Positions 1 to 10,498 of a DNA stretch of 47,768 bases are shown one piece after another. Below the pieces are notes generated by a model, which saw nothing but the letters and a program-made list of their open reading frames with translations, did not search any database and was not told the origin of the DNA. Every line of letters starts with the position of its first letter. Position 1 is the first letter of the stretch. Source of the stretch: Azonexaceae bacterium (GTDB lineage: Bacteria > Pseudomonadota > Gammaproteobacteria > Burkholderiales > Rhodocyclaceae); the NCBI GenBank assembly GCA_009469665.1, contig SSTB01000140.1, positions 1 to 47,768 on the forward strand, given 5' to 3'. Position numbers and translations under genes: made by a program.

Positions 1-426
1 CACATGGTCGAGCAGGCGCCCCGGGGTGGCGACGACGATATCGACGCCGCGACGCAGGGCGGAAATCTGGGGATTGATGCCGACGCCGCCAAAGACCACC
101 GTCGAGCTGACCGGCACGTATTTGCCATAGGTGCGCACACTCTCCTCGACCTGCAGGGCGAGCTCCCGGGTGGGAACGAGGACCAGGACGCGGGGCGTCT
201 TGGCCAACCGGGTGAGGCGGTCGTTGCCGCCCCCGGAGAGCAGTTGCAGGATGGGCAAGGTGAACCCGGCGGTCTTGCCGGTCCCGGTTTGGGCGGTGGC
301 CATCAGGTCGCGCCCCGCCAGGACGGCCGGAATGGCCTGGGCCTGGATGGGGGTCGGGGTGTCGTAGCCTTGTTCGGCAACGGCGCGCAGCAGTTCGGCC
401 GCAAGGCCAAGTTGATTGAAATGCAT
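1..426 (-). CDS. rhlE: DEAD-box ATP-dependent RNA helicase, RhlE type (partial, C-terminus outside window)
   Basis: This is the N-terminal 142 codons of a DEAD-box helicase running off the left edge. Visible are the Q-motif region ([14 protein letters not shown]), Walker A/motif I (AQTGTGKT), motif Ia (PTRELALQV), the GG segment and motif Ib (TPGRLLDHV); the DEAD box itself lies beyond the window. The ATG at 424-426 is preceded by CTGGAG. RhlE-type helicases remodel RNA during ribosome assembly and mRNA turnover. The gene lies 88 bp downstream of metZ on the same strand. The family is clear; choosing RhlE over other DEAD paralogues rests on the [12 protein letters not shown] N-terminus. Confidence 0.85.
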   Translation of the reverse strand, partial: MHFNQLGLAAELLRAVAEQGYDTPTPIQAQAIPAVLAGRDLMATAQTGTGKTAGFTLPILQLLSGGGNDRLTRLAKTPRVLVLVPTRELALQVEESVRTYGKYVPVSSTVVFGGVGINPQISALRRGVDIVVATPGRLLDHV

Positions 427-514
427 GGAAACTCCAGGAGTGCCGAGCAGGGCACCCCGTCAGGGGATTGAAAAATGAGCGGCGCGGCTTGTGGGTGGAA
501 GCAAAAGCCCGGGC

Positions 515-1696
515 TTAGAGCAGTGAGAGACCGCGCTCCAGGTCGGCCTGCAGGTCTTCGACCGCTTCGAGGCCCACGGCGATGCGCAGCAGGCCTTCGC
601 CGATGCCGGCTGCAGCGCGGGCTTCCGGGCTGATGCGGCCGTGGGTGGTGGAGGCGGGGTGGGTGATGGTGGTCTTGGTGTCGCCCAGGTTGGCGGTGAT
701 GGACAGGAGACGGCAGTGATCCACGACCTTCCAGGCTTCTTCCCGGCCGCCCTTGAGTTCGAAGGAGACGATGCCGCCCCCGGTGCGCTGCTGGCGCTTG
801 GCCAGTTCGTGCTGAGGGTGGGAGCTGAGGCCGGGGTAGAAGACCCGGGACACCTTGGGATGGGCCTCCAGCCAGGACGCCATGCGCGCCGCGTTGGCGG
901 CGTGGGCCTCGACGCGCAGCTTGAGGGTTTCCAGACCCTTCAACAGCACCCAAGCATTGAAGGCGGAAAGCGTGGGACCGGCGGTACGCAGGTACTTGAA
1001 CACTTCTTCAGTGAGCTTTCTCGGCCCGCACACGGCGCCCCCCAGGACCCGGCCCTGGCCGTCGATGTACTTGGTGGCGGAATGGATCACCAGATCGGCG
1101 CCCAGTTGCAGGGGCTGTTGCAGGATGGGCGTGCAGAAGCAGTTGTCCACCGCCACCAAGATGTTCTTGCGATGGGCGACATCCGAAAGCAGGCGGATGT
1201 CGGCGATCTCGGTGAGCGGATTGGAAGGCGTCTCCAGGAAGAAGAGCCGCGTCTCCGGCCGGATGGCGGCTTCCCAGGCGGCGGGATCGGTCTGGGGCAC
1301 GAAGCTGGTGACGATGCCGGCCCGCGAAAGGATGGCGCTGAAAAGCTGCACCGTGGCGCCGAACAGGCCGCTGGACGCGACGATGTGATCACCCGCCTTG
1401 AGGTGGGCCATGACCGTGGCCATGATGGCGGCCATGCCGCTGGCGAAGGCCACGCAGTCCTCGGCGCCCTCGAGGGCGGCCAGGCGCTCCTCGAACAGGG
1501 TCACCGTGGGATTGGAGAAGCGGGCATAGACGTTGCCTGGCTCCTCGCCAGAAAAGCGGCGGGCGGCCTCGGCGGCGCTCTTGAAGACGAAGCTGGACGT
1601 CAGGTAGAGGGCCTCGGCGTGCTCGCCGAACTGGCTGCGCTCCTGGCCGGCACGGACGGCCAGGGTTTCCAGGCGGTATGGGGGCGTATCGGCCAT
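515..1696 (-). CDS. metZ: O-succinylhomoserine sulfhydrylase
   Basis: A 393-residue PLP enzyme of the Cys/Met metabolism family. It is expected to convert O-succinylhomoserine and sulfide to homocysteine in methionine synthesis. The N-terminal YRLETLAVRAGQ, the FASGMAAI segment and the PLP lysine K209 in SATKYIDGQ are visible, and the length is normal. Its ATG overlaps the purF stop by one base (TGATG), so the two are probably translationally coupled; purF-metZ adjacency is a common proteobacterial arrangement. Cystathionine gamma-synthase is the main alternative; context and the SATKYIDGQGRVLGG segment favour MetZ. Confidence 0.93.
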   Translation of the reverse strand: MADTPPYRLETLAVRAGQERSQFGEHAEALYLTSSFVFKSAAEAARRFSGEEPGNVYARFSNPTVTLFEERLAALEGAEDCVAFASGMAAIMATVMAHLKAGDHIVASSGLFGATVQLFSAILSRAGIVTSFVPQTDPAAWEAAIRPETRLFFLETPSNPLTEIADIRLLSDVAHRKNILVAVDNCFCTPILQQPLQLGADLVIHSATKYIDGQGRVLGGAVCGPRKLTEEVFKYLRTAGPTLSAFNAWVLLKGLETLKLRVEAHAANAARMASWLEAHPKVSRVFYPGLSSHPQHELAKRQQRTGGGIVSFELKGGREEAWKVVDHCRLLSITANLGDTKTTITHPASTTHGRISPEARAAAGIGEGLLRIAVGLEAVEDLQADLERGLSLL

Positions 1697-3237
1697 CAGT
1701 CCTGTCCTCCGGAAGCCAGTTGCAGGACGAGTTGCTGCGAGGCCTTGCCGTCACCCTCGTCGTCGCTCCTTCCGCTCTTGCCGCCGCCTCGGAGGCCTTC
1801 CACGGCATCGAGGTAGTACTCGTCCACATCGCCGGTGATGTAGCAGCCGTCGAAGCATGAGGCGTCGAAGACCGTCAGGTCCGGGTTGAGGGCGGTCACC
1901 GACTGCTTGAGGGCTTCGATGTCCTGATAGACCAGGGCGTCAGCGCCGATTTCGGCGGCGATACCGGCGTCGGTGCGGCCGGTGGCGATGAGCTCCGCCC
2001 GGGTCGGCATGTCGATGCCATACACGTTGGGGAAGCGCACCGGCGGTGCCGCGGAGGCGAAGTAGACCTTCAGGGCACCGGCGGCCCGGGCCATATCCAC
2101 GATTTCCCGGCTGGTGGTGCCGCGCACGATGGAGTCATCGACCAGGAGCACCTTCTTGCCCTTGAATTCCTGGCCGCAGGTGTTGAGCTTCTGGCGCACC
2201 GACTTACGGCGCATGGCCTGACCGGGCATGATGAAAGTGCGGCCCACATAGCGGTTCTTGACGAAGCCCTCCCGGTAAGGGATACCGAGGGCCTGGGCGA
2301 GTTGCATGGCCGCCGGCCGGCTGGAATCGGGGATGGGGATGACCACGTCAATCTCTTCCACCGGAATGGTCTGCTTGACCTTCTCGGCCAGGAATTCGCC
2401 CATCTTGAGACGGGATTCATAGACCGAAACGCCGTCGATGACCGAGTCGGGCCGCGCCAGATAAACGTATTCGAAGATGCAGGGCGCGTAGGTGGGTTGC
2501 TGGGCGCACTGGCGGCTCCGCAGCTTGTGGTCGAGGTCGATGAACACTGCCTCGCCGGGCTCGATGTCGCGCACCATCTCGAAGCCCAGGGTGTCGAGGG
2601 CCACGGACTCGGAGGAGATCAGGTATTCGGTACCGGCCTCGGTCTCGTTTTTGCCATAGACCAGGGGCCGGATGCCATAGGGGTCGCGGAAGGCGAGCAG
2701 GCCATAGCCGGCAATCAGGACCACCACCGCGTAGGCGCCGCGGCAGCGACGATGAACGCCAGCCACCGCCTGAAAAATGCTCTCCACGTCCAGTTCGTAG
2801 CCGTGGGCGGCCGCCTGGAGCTCGTGGGCCAGGACGTTCAGCAGCACCTCGGAATCGGAATTGGTGTTGATGTGCCGGCGGTCGAGACGGAACATCTCCT
2901 CCTTCAGTTGGTCGGCGTTGGTCAGGTTGCCGTTGTGGCCCAGGACGATGCCGAAGGGCGAATTGACGTAGAAGGGCTGTGCCTCGGCGAAGTTGTAGGC
3001 GGACCCCGCCGTCGGGTAGCGCACGTGGCCGATGCCCCAGTTGCCGGGGAGCGCCCGCATGTTGCGGGTACGGAAGACATCCCGCACCAGCCCGGGCCCC
3101 TTGTGCAGGTGGAAGGTGTTGCCCTCCGCCGTGGCGATGCCCGCCGCGTCCTGCCCGCGATGCTGCAGCACCATCAGCCCGTCGTAGAGGAGCTGATTGA
3201 CCGGCGTTGTCGCCATGACTCCGAGTATCCCGCACAT
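1696..3237 (-). CDS. purF: Amidophosphoribosyltransferase
   Basis: A 513-residue glutamine PRPP amidotransferase, the first committed enzyme of purine synthesis. The N-terminus MCGILGV places the catalytic Cys at position 2, to be exposed after Met removal, so the start is secure. The class II glutaminase domain ([19 protein letters not shown]) is followed by the phosphoribosyltransferase domain with a PRPP-binding motif [13 protein letters not shown] near residues 362-378. No propeptide precedes the Cys, as in the E. coli type. It lies 10 nt downstream of cvpA and overlaps metZ, as in many Proteobacteria. A 10-bp palindrome TACCTAGGTA (3247-3256) sits over the cvpA stop and the purF ribosome-binding region. 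Confidence 0.97.
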   Translation of the reverse strand: MCGILGVMATTPVNQLLYDGLMVLQHRGQDAAGIATAEGNTFHLHKGPGLVRDVFRTRNMRALPGNWGIGHVRYPTAGSAYNFAEAQPFYVNSPFGIVLGHNGNLTNADQLKEEMFRLDRRHINTNSDSEVLLNVLAHELQAAAHGYELDVESIFQAVAGVHRRCRGAYAVVVLIAGYGLLAFRDPYGIRPLVYGKNETEAGTEYLISSESVALDTLGFEMVRDIEPGEAVFIDLDHKLRSRQCAQQPTYAPCIFEYVYLARPDSVIDGVSVYESRLKMGEFLAEKVKQTIPVEEIDVVIPIPDSSRPAAMQLAQALGIPYREGFVKNRYVGRTFIMPGQAMRRKSVRQKLNTCGQEFKGKKVLLVDDSIVRGTTSREIVDMARAAGALKVYFASAAPPVRFPNVYGIDMPTRAELIATGRTDAGIAAEIGADALVYQDIEALKQSVTALNPDLTVFDASCFDGCYITGDVDEYYLDAVEGLRGGGKSGRSDDEGDGKASQQLVLQLASGGQD

Positions 3238-3247
3238 AGTCTTCTAC

Positions 3248-3739
3248 CTAGGTAAATCGAATTCGTTTCGCCACATCCGGCGGCAGCCAGGGCTTCAAGG
3301 CCAGGACCGCCGTTTCCAGCGGCGGCGCCAGGGTCGCCTGCCGCCACCACGGCTGCCGCGGCGCCGGGGTCATGCCAGCCACCGCCACCCCCAGCAGTAC
3401 GATGAGCACACCGCGCAGGACGCCAAACACCATGCCCAGCAGGCGGTCGGAAAGCCCAAGCCCGAGGGCCTTGACCAATCCCTGCACCGCCAGACGCAGC
3501 AGAGCCATGACCACCAGCACGCCGACGAAAACCGCCGCGTAGCCTGCCAGGGCGCGCAAGGTCGGGTCGCCGATCAACGTCCCCATACTCTGGCCCACCG
3601 GTGCGCCGAATTCCAGGGCAGCGTAGAGCGCGAGCCCCCAGGCCACCAGGGCGATCAACTCGCCCACGACACCCCGCCACAAACCCAGCAACAGGGACGC
3701 CGCAACCACCGCGACGACCACCCAATCGAACAGCGTCAT
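3248..3739 (-). CDS. cvpA: CvpA family inner-membrane protein
   Basis: A 163-residue protein with about four hydrophobic segments, beginning MTLFDWVVVAVVAASLLLG, typical of CvpA (colicin V production) proteins. Family members sit in the inner membrane directly upstream of purF and affect envelope physiology, but their molecular activity is unsettled. It overlaps the SPOR-protein stop by 4 nt (ATGA) and is followed after 10 nt by purF, matching the dedD-cvpA-purF order of E. coli. The G/L-rich FGVLRGVLIVLLGVAVA segment near residue 110 fits the family. Confidence 0.92.
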   Translation of the reverse strand: MTLFDWVVVAVVAASLLLGLWRGVVGELIALVAWGLALYAALEFGAPVGQSMGTLIGDPTLRALAGYAAVFVGVLVVMALLRLAVQGLVKALGLGLSDRLLGMVFGVLRGVLIVLLGVAVAGMTPAPRQPWWRQATLAPPLETAVLALKPWLPPDVAKRIRFT

Positions 3740-4473
3740 GGCCTGGCCGCCACCACTCCCGAGACACCGATGCGCTTCATTTTCTCCAGGGCCTTCTCCG
3801 CCGCCTCGCGGTTGGGGAAGGGACCGGCCCGCACCCGGGTCTTCTTGCCCTGGGGCGAATCCAGGGGCTCGGTATAGACGCGGATGCCCAGTTCGCCCAG
3901 CTTGGCCTTGATCTGTTTGACGTTGCCTTCGTTGGCAAAGGCGCCGATGAGAATCACCTGCTCGCCCCCCGCCGCGGCCGCCGGAGTCGCAACCTTGCCG
4001 TCCAGGATGGCCGCCGCCCGTTGCGCTTCCGCTGCGCCGGGTTTGCCTGAAGGCTTCTCGCCAGCTTTCTCGGCCGGTTTTTCCGCGGGCTTCTCGGCCG
4101 GCTTGTCGGCGGGTTTCGCGGCGGGCTTCTCGGCTACGGGCGCCGGCTTCTCCACCGGCGGCAGCGCAACGGGCTTGGCCACCTCCACCGCCTTGGGCGC
4201 TTCCACAGGCCGAGGCACAGTGGCCTCCACCGGCCGTGGCCCCGGCGCGGCTGCGGGCGGGGCGGCCTTGTCGGCGGGGCCGGCGAACTTGGGCGCGAAG
4301 GGCTTCTCGTCCTGGCCGGGGATGCGGATCTCAACGTCCTGGCTGGGCTGACGGGGTTCGTGGTCCATCAGCATGGGAAGAAACACCGCCAGCAGGGTGA
4401 CGAAGGCAATGGCGCCAACCAGGCGACGGCGGGCCCGCTTCTTCAGGGGGAGTTGGGGGTCTGCTTCTTGCAT
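3736..4473 (-). CDS. dedD: SPOR domain protein, DedD-like cell-division factor
   Basis: A 245-residue bitopic protein. A short basic cytoplasmic tail (KKRARRRLVGA) precedes one transmembrane helix (about 18-36), then a long Pro/Ala/Lys linker with repeated PAEKPAEK units (about 75-145), then a C-terminal SPOR domain (about 165-245) with VILIGAFANEGNVKQIK and TRVRAGPFPNREAA. SPOR domains bind denuded glycan strands at the septum. The order folC-dedD-cvpA-purF supports DedD. The gene starts 5 nt from the end of a quasi-palindromic element that separates it from folC. Confidence 0.9.
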   Translation of the reverse strand: MQEADPQLPLKKRARRRLVGAIAFVTLLAVFLPMLMDHEPRQPSQDVEIRIPGQDEKPFAPKFAGPADKAAPPAAAPGPRPVEATVPRPVEAPKAVEVAKPVALPPVEKPAPVAEKPAAKPADKPAEKPAEKPAEKAGEKPSGKPGAAEAQRAAAILDGKVATPAAAAGGEQVILIGAFANEGNVKQIKAKLGELGIRVYTEPLDSPQGKKTRVRAGPFPNREAAEKALEKMKRIGVSGVVAARP

Positions 4474-4477
4474 GGGC

Positions 4478-4641
4478 TAGCAGTCGGTCAGATCGGTTTG
4501 CGTCGAGCCGCAGCGCGCATCCGCACCCCGATCGCGCGAAGCGAACCGCAGCCATGACCGAAGCTATGGCGAGGATGAGCGACAAAGCGAGCGGGGATGC
4601 GGGGCGGGCCGAACATAGCTGAACCTATCTGACTGACTACT
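4478..4641. repeat. Structured intergenic repeat, copy 1
   Basis: This segment fills nearly all the space between folC and dedD. The outer arms 4478-4500 and 4619-4641 are imperfect inverted repeats (about 17 of 22 positions). Inside, 4521-4535 pairs with 4587-4602 (one bulge, one mismatch). These enclose box A GCGCGAAGCGA (4534-4544), an apical stem GCCAT/ATGGC (4551-4555 with 4566-4570) and box B GAGCGACAAAGC (4577-4588). The folC stop codon lies within the right outer arm. Both boxes and the nested architecture recur at 35046-35289. It would be transcribed within the folC-dedD message. I recognise no named element. Confidence 0.65.
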
Positions 4642-5944
4642 CACGCCGGGCCCGCAAGGCTTGCAGGGCGCCGGCCACCGTATGGAACGATCCAAAGGCC
4701 AGGATTCTATCACTTTCCCCCGCCCTTCCCCGGGCCGCCTCGAGGGCCTCGGCTGGCGAGGGATGGCAGGAGACCTCACCGCCCAGCCCCTCCCGGGTGA
4801 TGATTTCAGCCAAGTGGGCGGCCGGGGTGCCCCGGGGACCGTCGAGACTGGCGAGGTACCAGGCGTCCACCTTGCCGCGCAGGGGCGCCAGGGCGCCGGC
4901 GATGTCCTTGTCGGCCAGCATGCCGACCACCGCATGGGTGTGGTCGAAGAAGCCCATGCTGCCGAGGTTGTCGGCCAGGACGCGCACTGCCTGGGGGTTG
5001 TGGCCCACGTCCAGCACGATAGCCGGCTTGCCCGGCACCACCTGAAAGCGGCCCGGCAACTCGGTTTCAATGAGACCCGGCCGGATGGCCTGCATGGTCA
5101 CCGGCAGATGGTCTGCCAGGGCCTCCAGGGCCGCAAGGGCCACGGCGGCGTTGTAGAGCTGGGTTGGTCCGCGTAGACCGGGATAGGCCAGGGAACGCTT
5201 GAGCAGCCTTTCGCCGGAACGGCACCACCAACGCCATTGTTGACGGTTCTCGCCACCGAGAGCCGTCTCCCGTTCGAAACCGAAGTCGCGGCCGAGGAGG
5301 CGCAGGTCGGCGCCGATGGCTGCACCATGGTCGAGCAGAGAACGAGGTGGCCGGGGATCGGCGCAGAAGCCCGGGCGCCCAGAGCGGAAGATGCCCGCCT
5401 TCTCGAAGCCGATGGCCTCCCGGTCGGGCCCCAGCCAGTCGGTGTGGTCGATGTCGATCGCGGTGACGATGGAGGCGTCGGCCTCATAGACGTTAACGGC
5501 GTCGAGACGCCCGCCCAATCCGACCTCGAGGATGGCCGCTTCGACGTCAGCCGCGGCGAAGACCTCCCAGGCCGCCAGGGTGCCGAATTCGAAGTAGGTG
5601 AGGGCGACGCCGCTGTCACGCCGCGCCGCCTCGACCTTGGCGAAGGCCTCGCCCAGGGCCTCATCCGCGACGGGCCGGCCCCCGACACGCACCCGCTCGT
5701 TGTAGGCCAGCAGATGGGGCGAGGTATAGCAGCCTACCCTGTAGCCCCCGCGCAGGAGAATGTTTTCCAGGTAGGCGCAGGTGGAACCCTTGCCATTGGT
5801 GCCGCCCACGACGATCACCGGGCAGTGCTGCGTCTGCCCGAGGATTTCTTTCACCCGGCGGATGCGGTCGAGGCCAAGGGCGATCCCGGCCTGGCCCCAG
5901 GGATGCAAGGCTTCAAGATGGGCCAGCCAGTCGGCGAGGACCAT
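4637..5944 (-). CDS. folC: Bifunctional folylpolyglutamate synthase / dihydrofolate synthase
   Basis: A 435-residue Mur-ligase-fold enzyme that adds glutamate to dihydropteroate and to reduced folates. The ATP-binding loop GGTNGKGS is at residues 47-54, followed by YTSPHLLAYNERVRV and the AILEVGLGGRLDAVN segment. The C-terminal ligase domain holds IVLDVGHNPQA. Length is normal. The gene is downstream of accD and upstream of the SPOR gene, the standard accD-folC-dedD order. Its TAG stop falls inside the terminal arm of the intergenic repeat, and the last residues (ALRARRE) may come from element insertion. Confidence 0.95.
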   Translation of the reverse strand: MVLADWLAHLEALHPWGQAGIALGLDRIRRVKEILGQTQHCPVIVVGGTNGKGSTCAYLENILLRGGYRVGCYTSPHLLAYNERVRVGGRPVADEALGEAFAKVEAARRDSGVALTYFEFGTLAAWEVFAAADVEAAILEVGLGGRLDAVNVYEADASIVTAIDIDHTDWLGPDREAIGFEKAGIFRSGRPGFCADPRPPRSLLDHGAAIGADLRLLGRDFGFERETALGGENRQQWRWWCRSGERLLKRSLAYPGLRGPTQLYNAAVALAALEALADHLPVTMQAIRPGLIETELPGRFQVVPGKPAIVLDVGHNPQAVRVLADNLGSMGFFDHTHAVVGMLADKDIAGALAPLRGKVDAWYLASLDGPRGTPAAHLAEIITREGLGGEVSCHPSPAEALEAARGRAGESDRILAFGSFHTVAGALQALRARRE

Positions 5945-6070
5945 CAGCGCGGAAGACGCGCAGCGTCCCCAGAGACTCCCCCAGCCCTCGGGGCGGTAGG
6001 CAGGGCTCGGACGGGAGAAAGGAGCATGCCCGTACTCATCAACACGCGCCGTGGTCCGGCCCCATGTCCA

Positions 6071-6940
6071 TCAGGCCGAGGCGGGCAGTTTCAGGAACAG
6101 GGCCAGCATCTGAGCGATGCGGTCGCGCAGTTCGCGCCGATCGATCACCGCATCGATGGCGCCTTTCTCCAGCAGGAACTCGGCCCGCTGGAAACCTTCC
6201 GGCAGCTTTTCCCGCACGGTCTGTTCGATGACCCGCGGACCGGCAAAGCCGATGAGAGCGTTGGGCTCGGCGACGACCAAGTCGCCGACGAAGGCGAAGG
6301 AGGCCGAAACCCCGCCCATGGTGGGGTCGGTCAGGATGGAGACGAAGGGCAGGCCCTTCTCCGACAGCCTGGTGAGGGCGGCGGTGGTCTTGGCCATCTG
6401 CATGAGGGAGAAAAGCCCTTCCTGCATGCGGGCACCGCCGGACGCGGTCACGCAGAGAAAGGGCATGCCGCCTTCCGCGGCGATCTGCACGCCGCGGACA
6501 AAGCGCTCGCCCAGGACGGATCCCATGGACCCCCCCATGAAGTCGAATTCAAAGGCGGCCACCACGGCACGGATGCCCTTGATGCTGCCCTGCTGAACGA
6601 CCAGGGAATCGGATTCCTCGCTGGCTTCGGCAGCCTCCTTGAGGCGGGCGGGATAACGCTTGCTGTCCTTGAACTTGAGACTATCCACCGGCAGCACTTC
6701 GGCACCGATTTCGTAGCACGCCTCGCCGTCGAGGAGCATAGCCAGGCGCTGGCGGGCGCTGAGGCGATTGTGGTGGCCGCACTTGGGGCAGACGTGGAGG
6801 TTGTTTTCCAGATCGGTGGCGTAAAGCACCGCTTCACAGGACGGGCACTTGCTCCACAGACCCTCGGGCAGGTTGCTGCGTCGCTGGGTGCCCTGTTCGT
6901 GCTTAATCTTCGGGGGCAGAAGTTTGTTCAGCCAGCTCAT
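6071..6940 (-). CDS. accD: Acetyl-CoA carboxylase carboxyltransferase subunit beta
   Basis: A 289-residue subunit that works with AccA to transfer carboxyl from biotin to acetyl-CoA, giving malonyl-CoA. The N-terminal zinc ribbon is intact with C32, C35, C51 and C54 ([10 protein letters not shown] and [10 protein letters not shown]), followed by the crotonase-like carboxyltransferase core ([31 protein letters not shown]). It overlaps the trpA stop by 4 nt. The partner accA is in this window at 33883-34851 but in a separate cluster. A 126-bp spacer without features precedes folC. Confidence 0.96.
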   Translation of the reverse strand: MSWLNKLLPPKIKHEQGTQRRSNLPEGLWSKCPSCEAVLYATDLENNLHVCPKCGHHNRLSARQRLAMLLDGEACYEIGAEVLPVDSLKFKDSKRYPARLKEAAEASEESDSLVVQQGSIKGIRAVVAAFEFDFMGGSMGSVLGERFVRGVQIAAEGGMPFLCVTASGGARMQEGLFSLMQMAKTTAALTRLSEKGLPFVSILTDPTMGGVSASFAFVGDLVVAEPNALIGFAGPRVIEQTVREKLPEGFQRAEFLLEKGAIDAVIDRRELRDRIAQMLALFLKLPASA

Positions 6941-7742
6941 GCTTGCGCTCCGTCTACGCCCCGGCGGATATCGGCCACCAGCGCCTTGACACGGGCGCAG
7001 GCAGTTTCCGGGGTGGATTGTTCGATTTCCTCGATGATGCGGCTGCCGACCACGACCGCGTCGGAAAAGGCGGCGATGCGGCCGGCCGAGGCGGCGTCAC
7101 GGATGCCGAAGCCTACGCCCACCGGCAGGCCGGTCTTTTCGCGAATCTGCGGGATGCGTTGGGCGACAGCGTCGATGTTGAGGTGCCCCGCCCCGGTCAC
7201 CCCGGCCAGGGATACGTAATAGACGTAACCGCTGGCCACCTGGCCGGCCTGGGCGATGCGGGCATCGGTGGAGGTGGGCGCCAGGAGAAAGATGGGATCC
7301 ATGCCCCGGGACTTCATGGCGGCGCCGAAAGCCATGGCCTCCTCGGGTGGGTAATCCACCACCAGGACGCCATCGACGCCGGCTGCCGCGGCCGCGTCGG
7401 CGAATTTCTCCAGGCCCAGGGCCTCGATGGGGTTGGCGTAGCCCATGAGAACGACAGGCGTAGCGCTGTCGGCGGCGCGGAAGGCCACCACGAGGTCCAG
7501 CACCCGCTTGAGGGTCATGCCTTTGGCCAGGGCGCGCTCGGAAGCGCGCTGGATGGTGGGTCCGTCGGCCATGGGGTCGGAGAAGGGAACGCCCAGCTCA
7601 ATGACGTCGGCGCCGGCTTCCACCAGGGCATGCATGAGGGGTACGGTGAGGGCGGCGTCGGGGTCGCCGGCGGTGATGAAGGGAATGAGCGCCTTACGGC
7701 CTTGCGCCGCGAGGCGCTGGAAAGTGGGCTGGATGCGCGACA

Positions 7743-7743
<1 letters not shown>
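6937..7743 (-). CDS. trpA: Tryptophan synthase alpha subunit
   Basis: A 268-residue TIM-barrel subunit that cleaves indole-3-glycerol phosphate to indole and glyceraldehyde 3-phosphate. Catalytic residues E49 and D60 are present in [19 protein letters not shown], and the phosphate-binding end ([13 protein letters not shown]) is visible. It overlaps trpB by one base (TGATG) and accD by 4 nt, so trpB, trpA and accD are probably coupled. Fusion of the trp genes to accD-folC is typical of Pseudomonas and Betaproteobacteria. Confidence 0.96.
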
Positions 7744-8948
<1,205 letters not shown>

Positions 8949-9001
8949 GGGAAATCTCCGGAAAGGGTCAAGAAACTGCGGGTCTGCAGAGTCTTGCCGT
9001 C

Positions 9002-9067
9002 TCAGGTGTGCTTGGCCGAATGACGCCGCCAGAAGATGCGGGTGAGGCCACCCGGTTGTTTACGCAT
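9002..9067 (-). CDS. Possible 21-residue basic peptide between trpF and trpB (doubtful)
   Basis: A short ORF begins with an ATG that overlaps the trpF stop (ATGCGTAA) and ends 53 nt before trpB. The peptide is strongly basic with one Trp (FWRRHSAKH). There is no good ribosome-binding site ahead of it; only re-initiation after trpF would explain its translation. It lacks the adjacent Trp codons expected of a leader peptide. It may be chance. Confidence 0.15.
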   Translation of the reverse strand: MRKQPGGLTRIFWRRHSAKHT

Positions 9068-9713
9068 GACTTGAGTCCAAATTCGTTTCCGCAGCCCGGA
9101 CCGCAGCGATGAAGGCTCTGATCCTGGCCGCGTCCTTGATGCCTTTGGCCACCTCGACGCCGGAAGAGACATCCACCGCTGCCGGCCGTACCCGCCTAAT
9201 TGCATCGCCCACGTTGGAAGCATCCAGCCCGCCGGAAAGGACCACGGGCAATGGCAATTGCGCCGGTATCAGCGACCAGTCGAAGGTTTTTCCCCCACCC
9301 CCGTAGCCCTCGACGAAGGCGTCCAGGAGCAGCGCCTGGGCCGTCGGGAAACGGGCCGCGCATTGTACCAAATCCAGGTCGGCGGTCACCCGCGCTGCCT
9401 TCAGGTAGGGGCGCCGGTAGCGGAGGCAATCGGCCTCGCTTTCGTCGCCATGGAATTGCAGAACGTGCAGGGGCACCACGCCGAGGGTGGCTTCAAGCAC
9501 CGACGTCGCGGCGTTCACAAAGAGCCCAACCGCGGCGACGAAGGGCGGCAGACGCCTCGCCAGTTCGGCCGCCCGATGGGGTGTGACGTAGCGCGGGCTG
9601 GGCGGGTAGAAAACGAAGCCGATGGCGTCGGCCCCCGCCGCGACCGCGGCATCGACGTCCTCTTCGCGCGTGAGGCCGCAAATCTTGATGCGGGTGCGGT
9701 CGCAACGGGTCAT
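9060..9713 (-). CDS. trpF: Phosphoribosylanthranilate isomerase
   Basis: A 217-residue TIM-barrel isomerase of tryptophan synthesis. The family signature KICGLTREEDV (residues 10-20, catalytic Cys12) and GADAIGFVFYPPSPRYV are clear; LLLDAFVEGYGGGGKTFDW and the phosphate site VVLSGGLDASNV follow. Its ATG overlaps the truA stop by 4 nt. truA-trpF-trpB order is standard in Betaproteobacteria and pseudomonads. Other trp genes (trpE, G, D, C) are not in the window. Confidence 0.95.
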   Translation of the reverse strand: MTRCDRTRIKICGLTREEDVDAAVAAGADAIGFVFYPPSPRYVTPHRAAELARRLPPFVAAVGLFVNAATSVLEATLGVVPLHVLQFHGDESEADCLRYRRPYLKAARVTADLDLVQCAARFPTAQALLLDAFVEGYGGGGKTFDWSLIPAQLPLPVVLSGGLDASNVGDAIRRVRPAAVDVSSGVEVAKGIKDAARIRAFIAAVRAAETNLDSSHA

Positions 9714-10498
9714 GCAGATACTCCTGGCGGGAAATCGTCATCAGGCTCGGGCAGGCCCCAATGCGTTTCGTAAATGGGGCCGCGAAAATAGAGGCCGTCG
9801 GGCGAAAAGGTCGGCGCCGCCAACTTGCGGTCCCGCTGGGTCAGCAGTTCGGCCATCCACGCCGGTGCCTGGGTGCCCTTTCCGATATAGACCAGGCTAC
9901 CGACCAGATTGCGCACCATGTGGTGAAGAAAGGCGCTGGCAGCGAAATCGAAGACGAACCATTCGCCTGACTGTCGCACCTCGGCCCGCCACAGGGTCTT
10001 GACGGGTGACTTGGCCTGGCATTCGGCGGCCCGAAAGGCGGAAAAATCGTGCTCACCAAGGAGGTGGGCAGCGCCGGCCCGCATGGCTTCGAGACTCAGT
10101 GGGCCGTGGAACCAGCCGGCACGCCCCCGCCACAGACCCGGCCGTTGAGGGCGATTGAGCAGGACATAACGGTAGCGCCGGCCCCGCGCGCTGAAGCGGG
10201 CGTGGAAATCCTCGCCCACCGGCTGCGCCCAGCGCACCGCCACGCCACCGGGCAGGTGAGCGTTGACGCCCCGCACCCAGGCGCTCAGGGGCCGCTCGGC
10301 AGCGGTGTCGAAGTGGACCACCTGCTGTGTGGCATGGACGCCGGCATCGGTGCGGCCGGCGCACAGCGTCGCAACCGGTCTGGCGGCAATGCAAGCCAGC
10401 GCGCCCTCCAGCGCGTCCTGGACAGTACCGCCCTCCTTTTGGCTCTGCCAGCCTTGGAAGTCCGCTCCGCAATATTCGAGCCCCAGGGCGATCCTCAT
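9710..10498 (-). CDS. truA: tRNA pseudouridine(38-40) synthase
   Basis: A 262-residue enzyme that modifies uridines 38-40 of the tRNA anticodon arm. The start is the ATG at 10496-10498 (MRIALGLEYCGADFQGWQ), which overlaps the preceding gene by 4 nt; the open frame extends far upstream but that part has no homology character. The catalytic aspartate is D51 in CAGRTDAGVHA, and FHARFSARGRRYRY and FLHHMVRNLVGSL complete the family pattern. It is co-transcribed with trpF downstream. Confidence 0.95.
   Translation of the reverse strand: MRIALGLEYCGADFQGWQSQKEGGTVQDALEGALACIAARPVATLCAGRTDAGVHATQQVVHFDTAAERPLSAWVRGVNAHLPGGVAVRWAQPVGEDFHARFSARGRRYRYVLLNRPQRPGLWRGRAGWFHGPLSLEAMRAGAAHLLGEHDFSAFRAAECQAKSPVKTLWRAEVRQSGEWFVFDFAASAFLHHMVRNLVGSLVYIGKGTQAPAWMAELLTQRDRKLAAPTFSPDGLYFRGPIYETHWGLPEPDDDFPPGVSA

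Noticed and set aside
505..516. AAGCCCGGGCTT palindrome at the metZ end as terminator
   Set aside because: The stem has no loop bases and only a two-base T extension; it could be chance.
5237..7219. 660-codon plus-strand open frame
   Set aside because: Antisense to folC, accD and part of trpA, which have clear catalytic motifs; composition is an antisense shadow of GC-rich genes.
8949..9059. Trp attenuator between trpF and trpB
   Set aside because: No tandem Trp codons and no competing terminator/antiterminator stems were seen.
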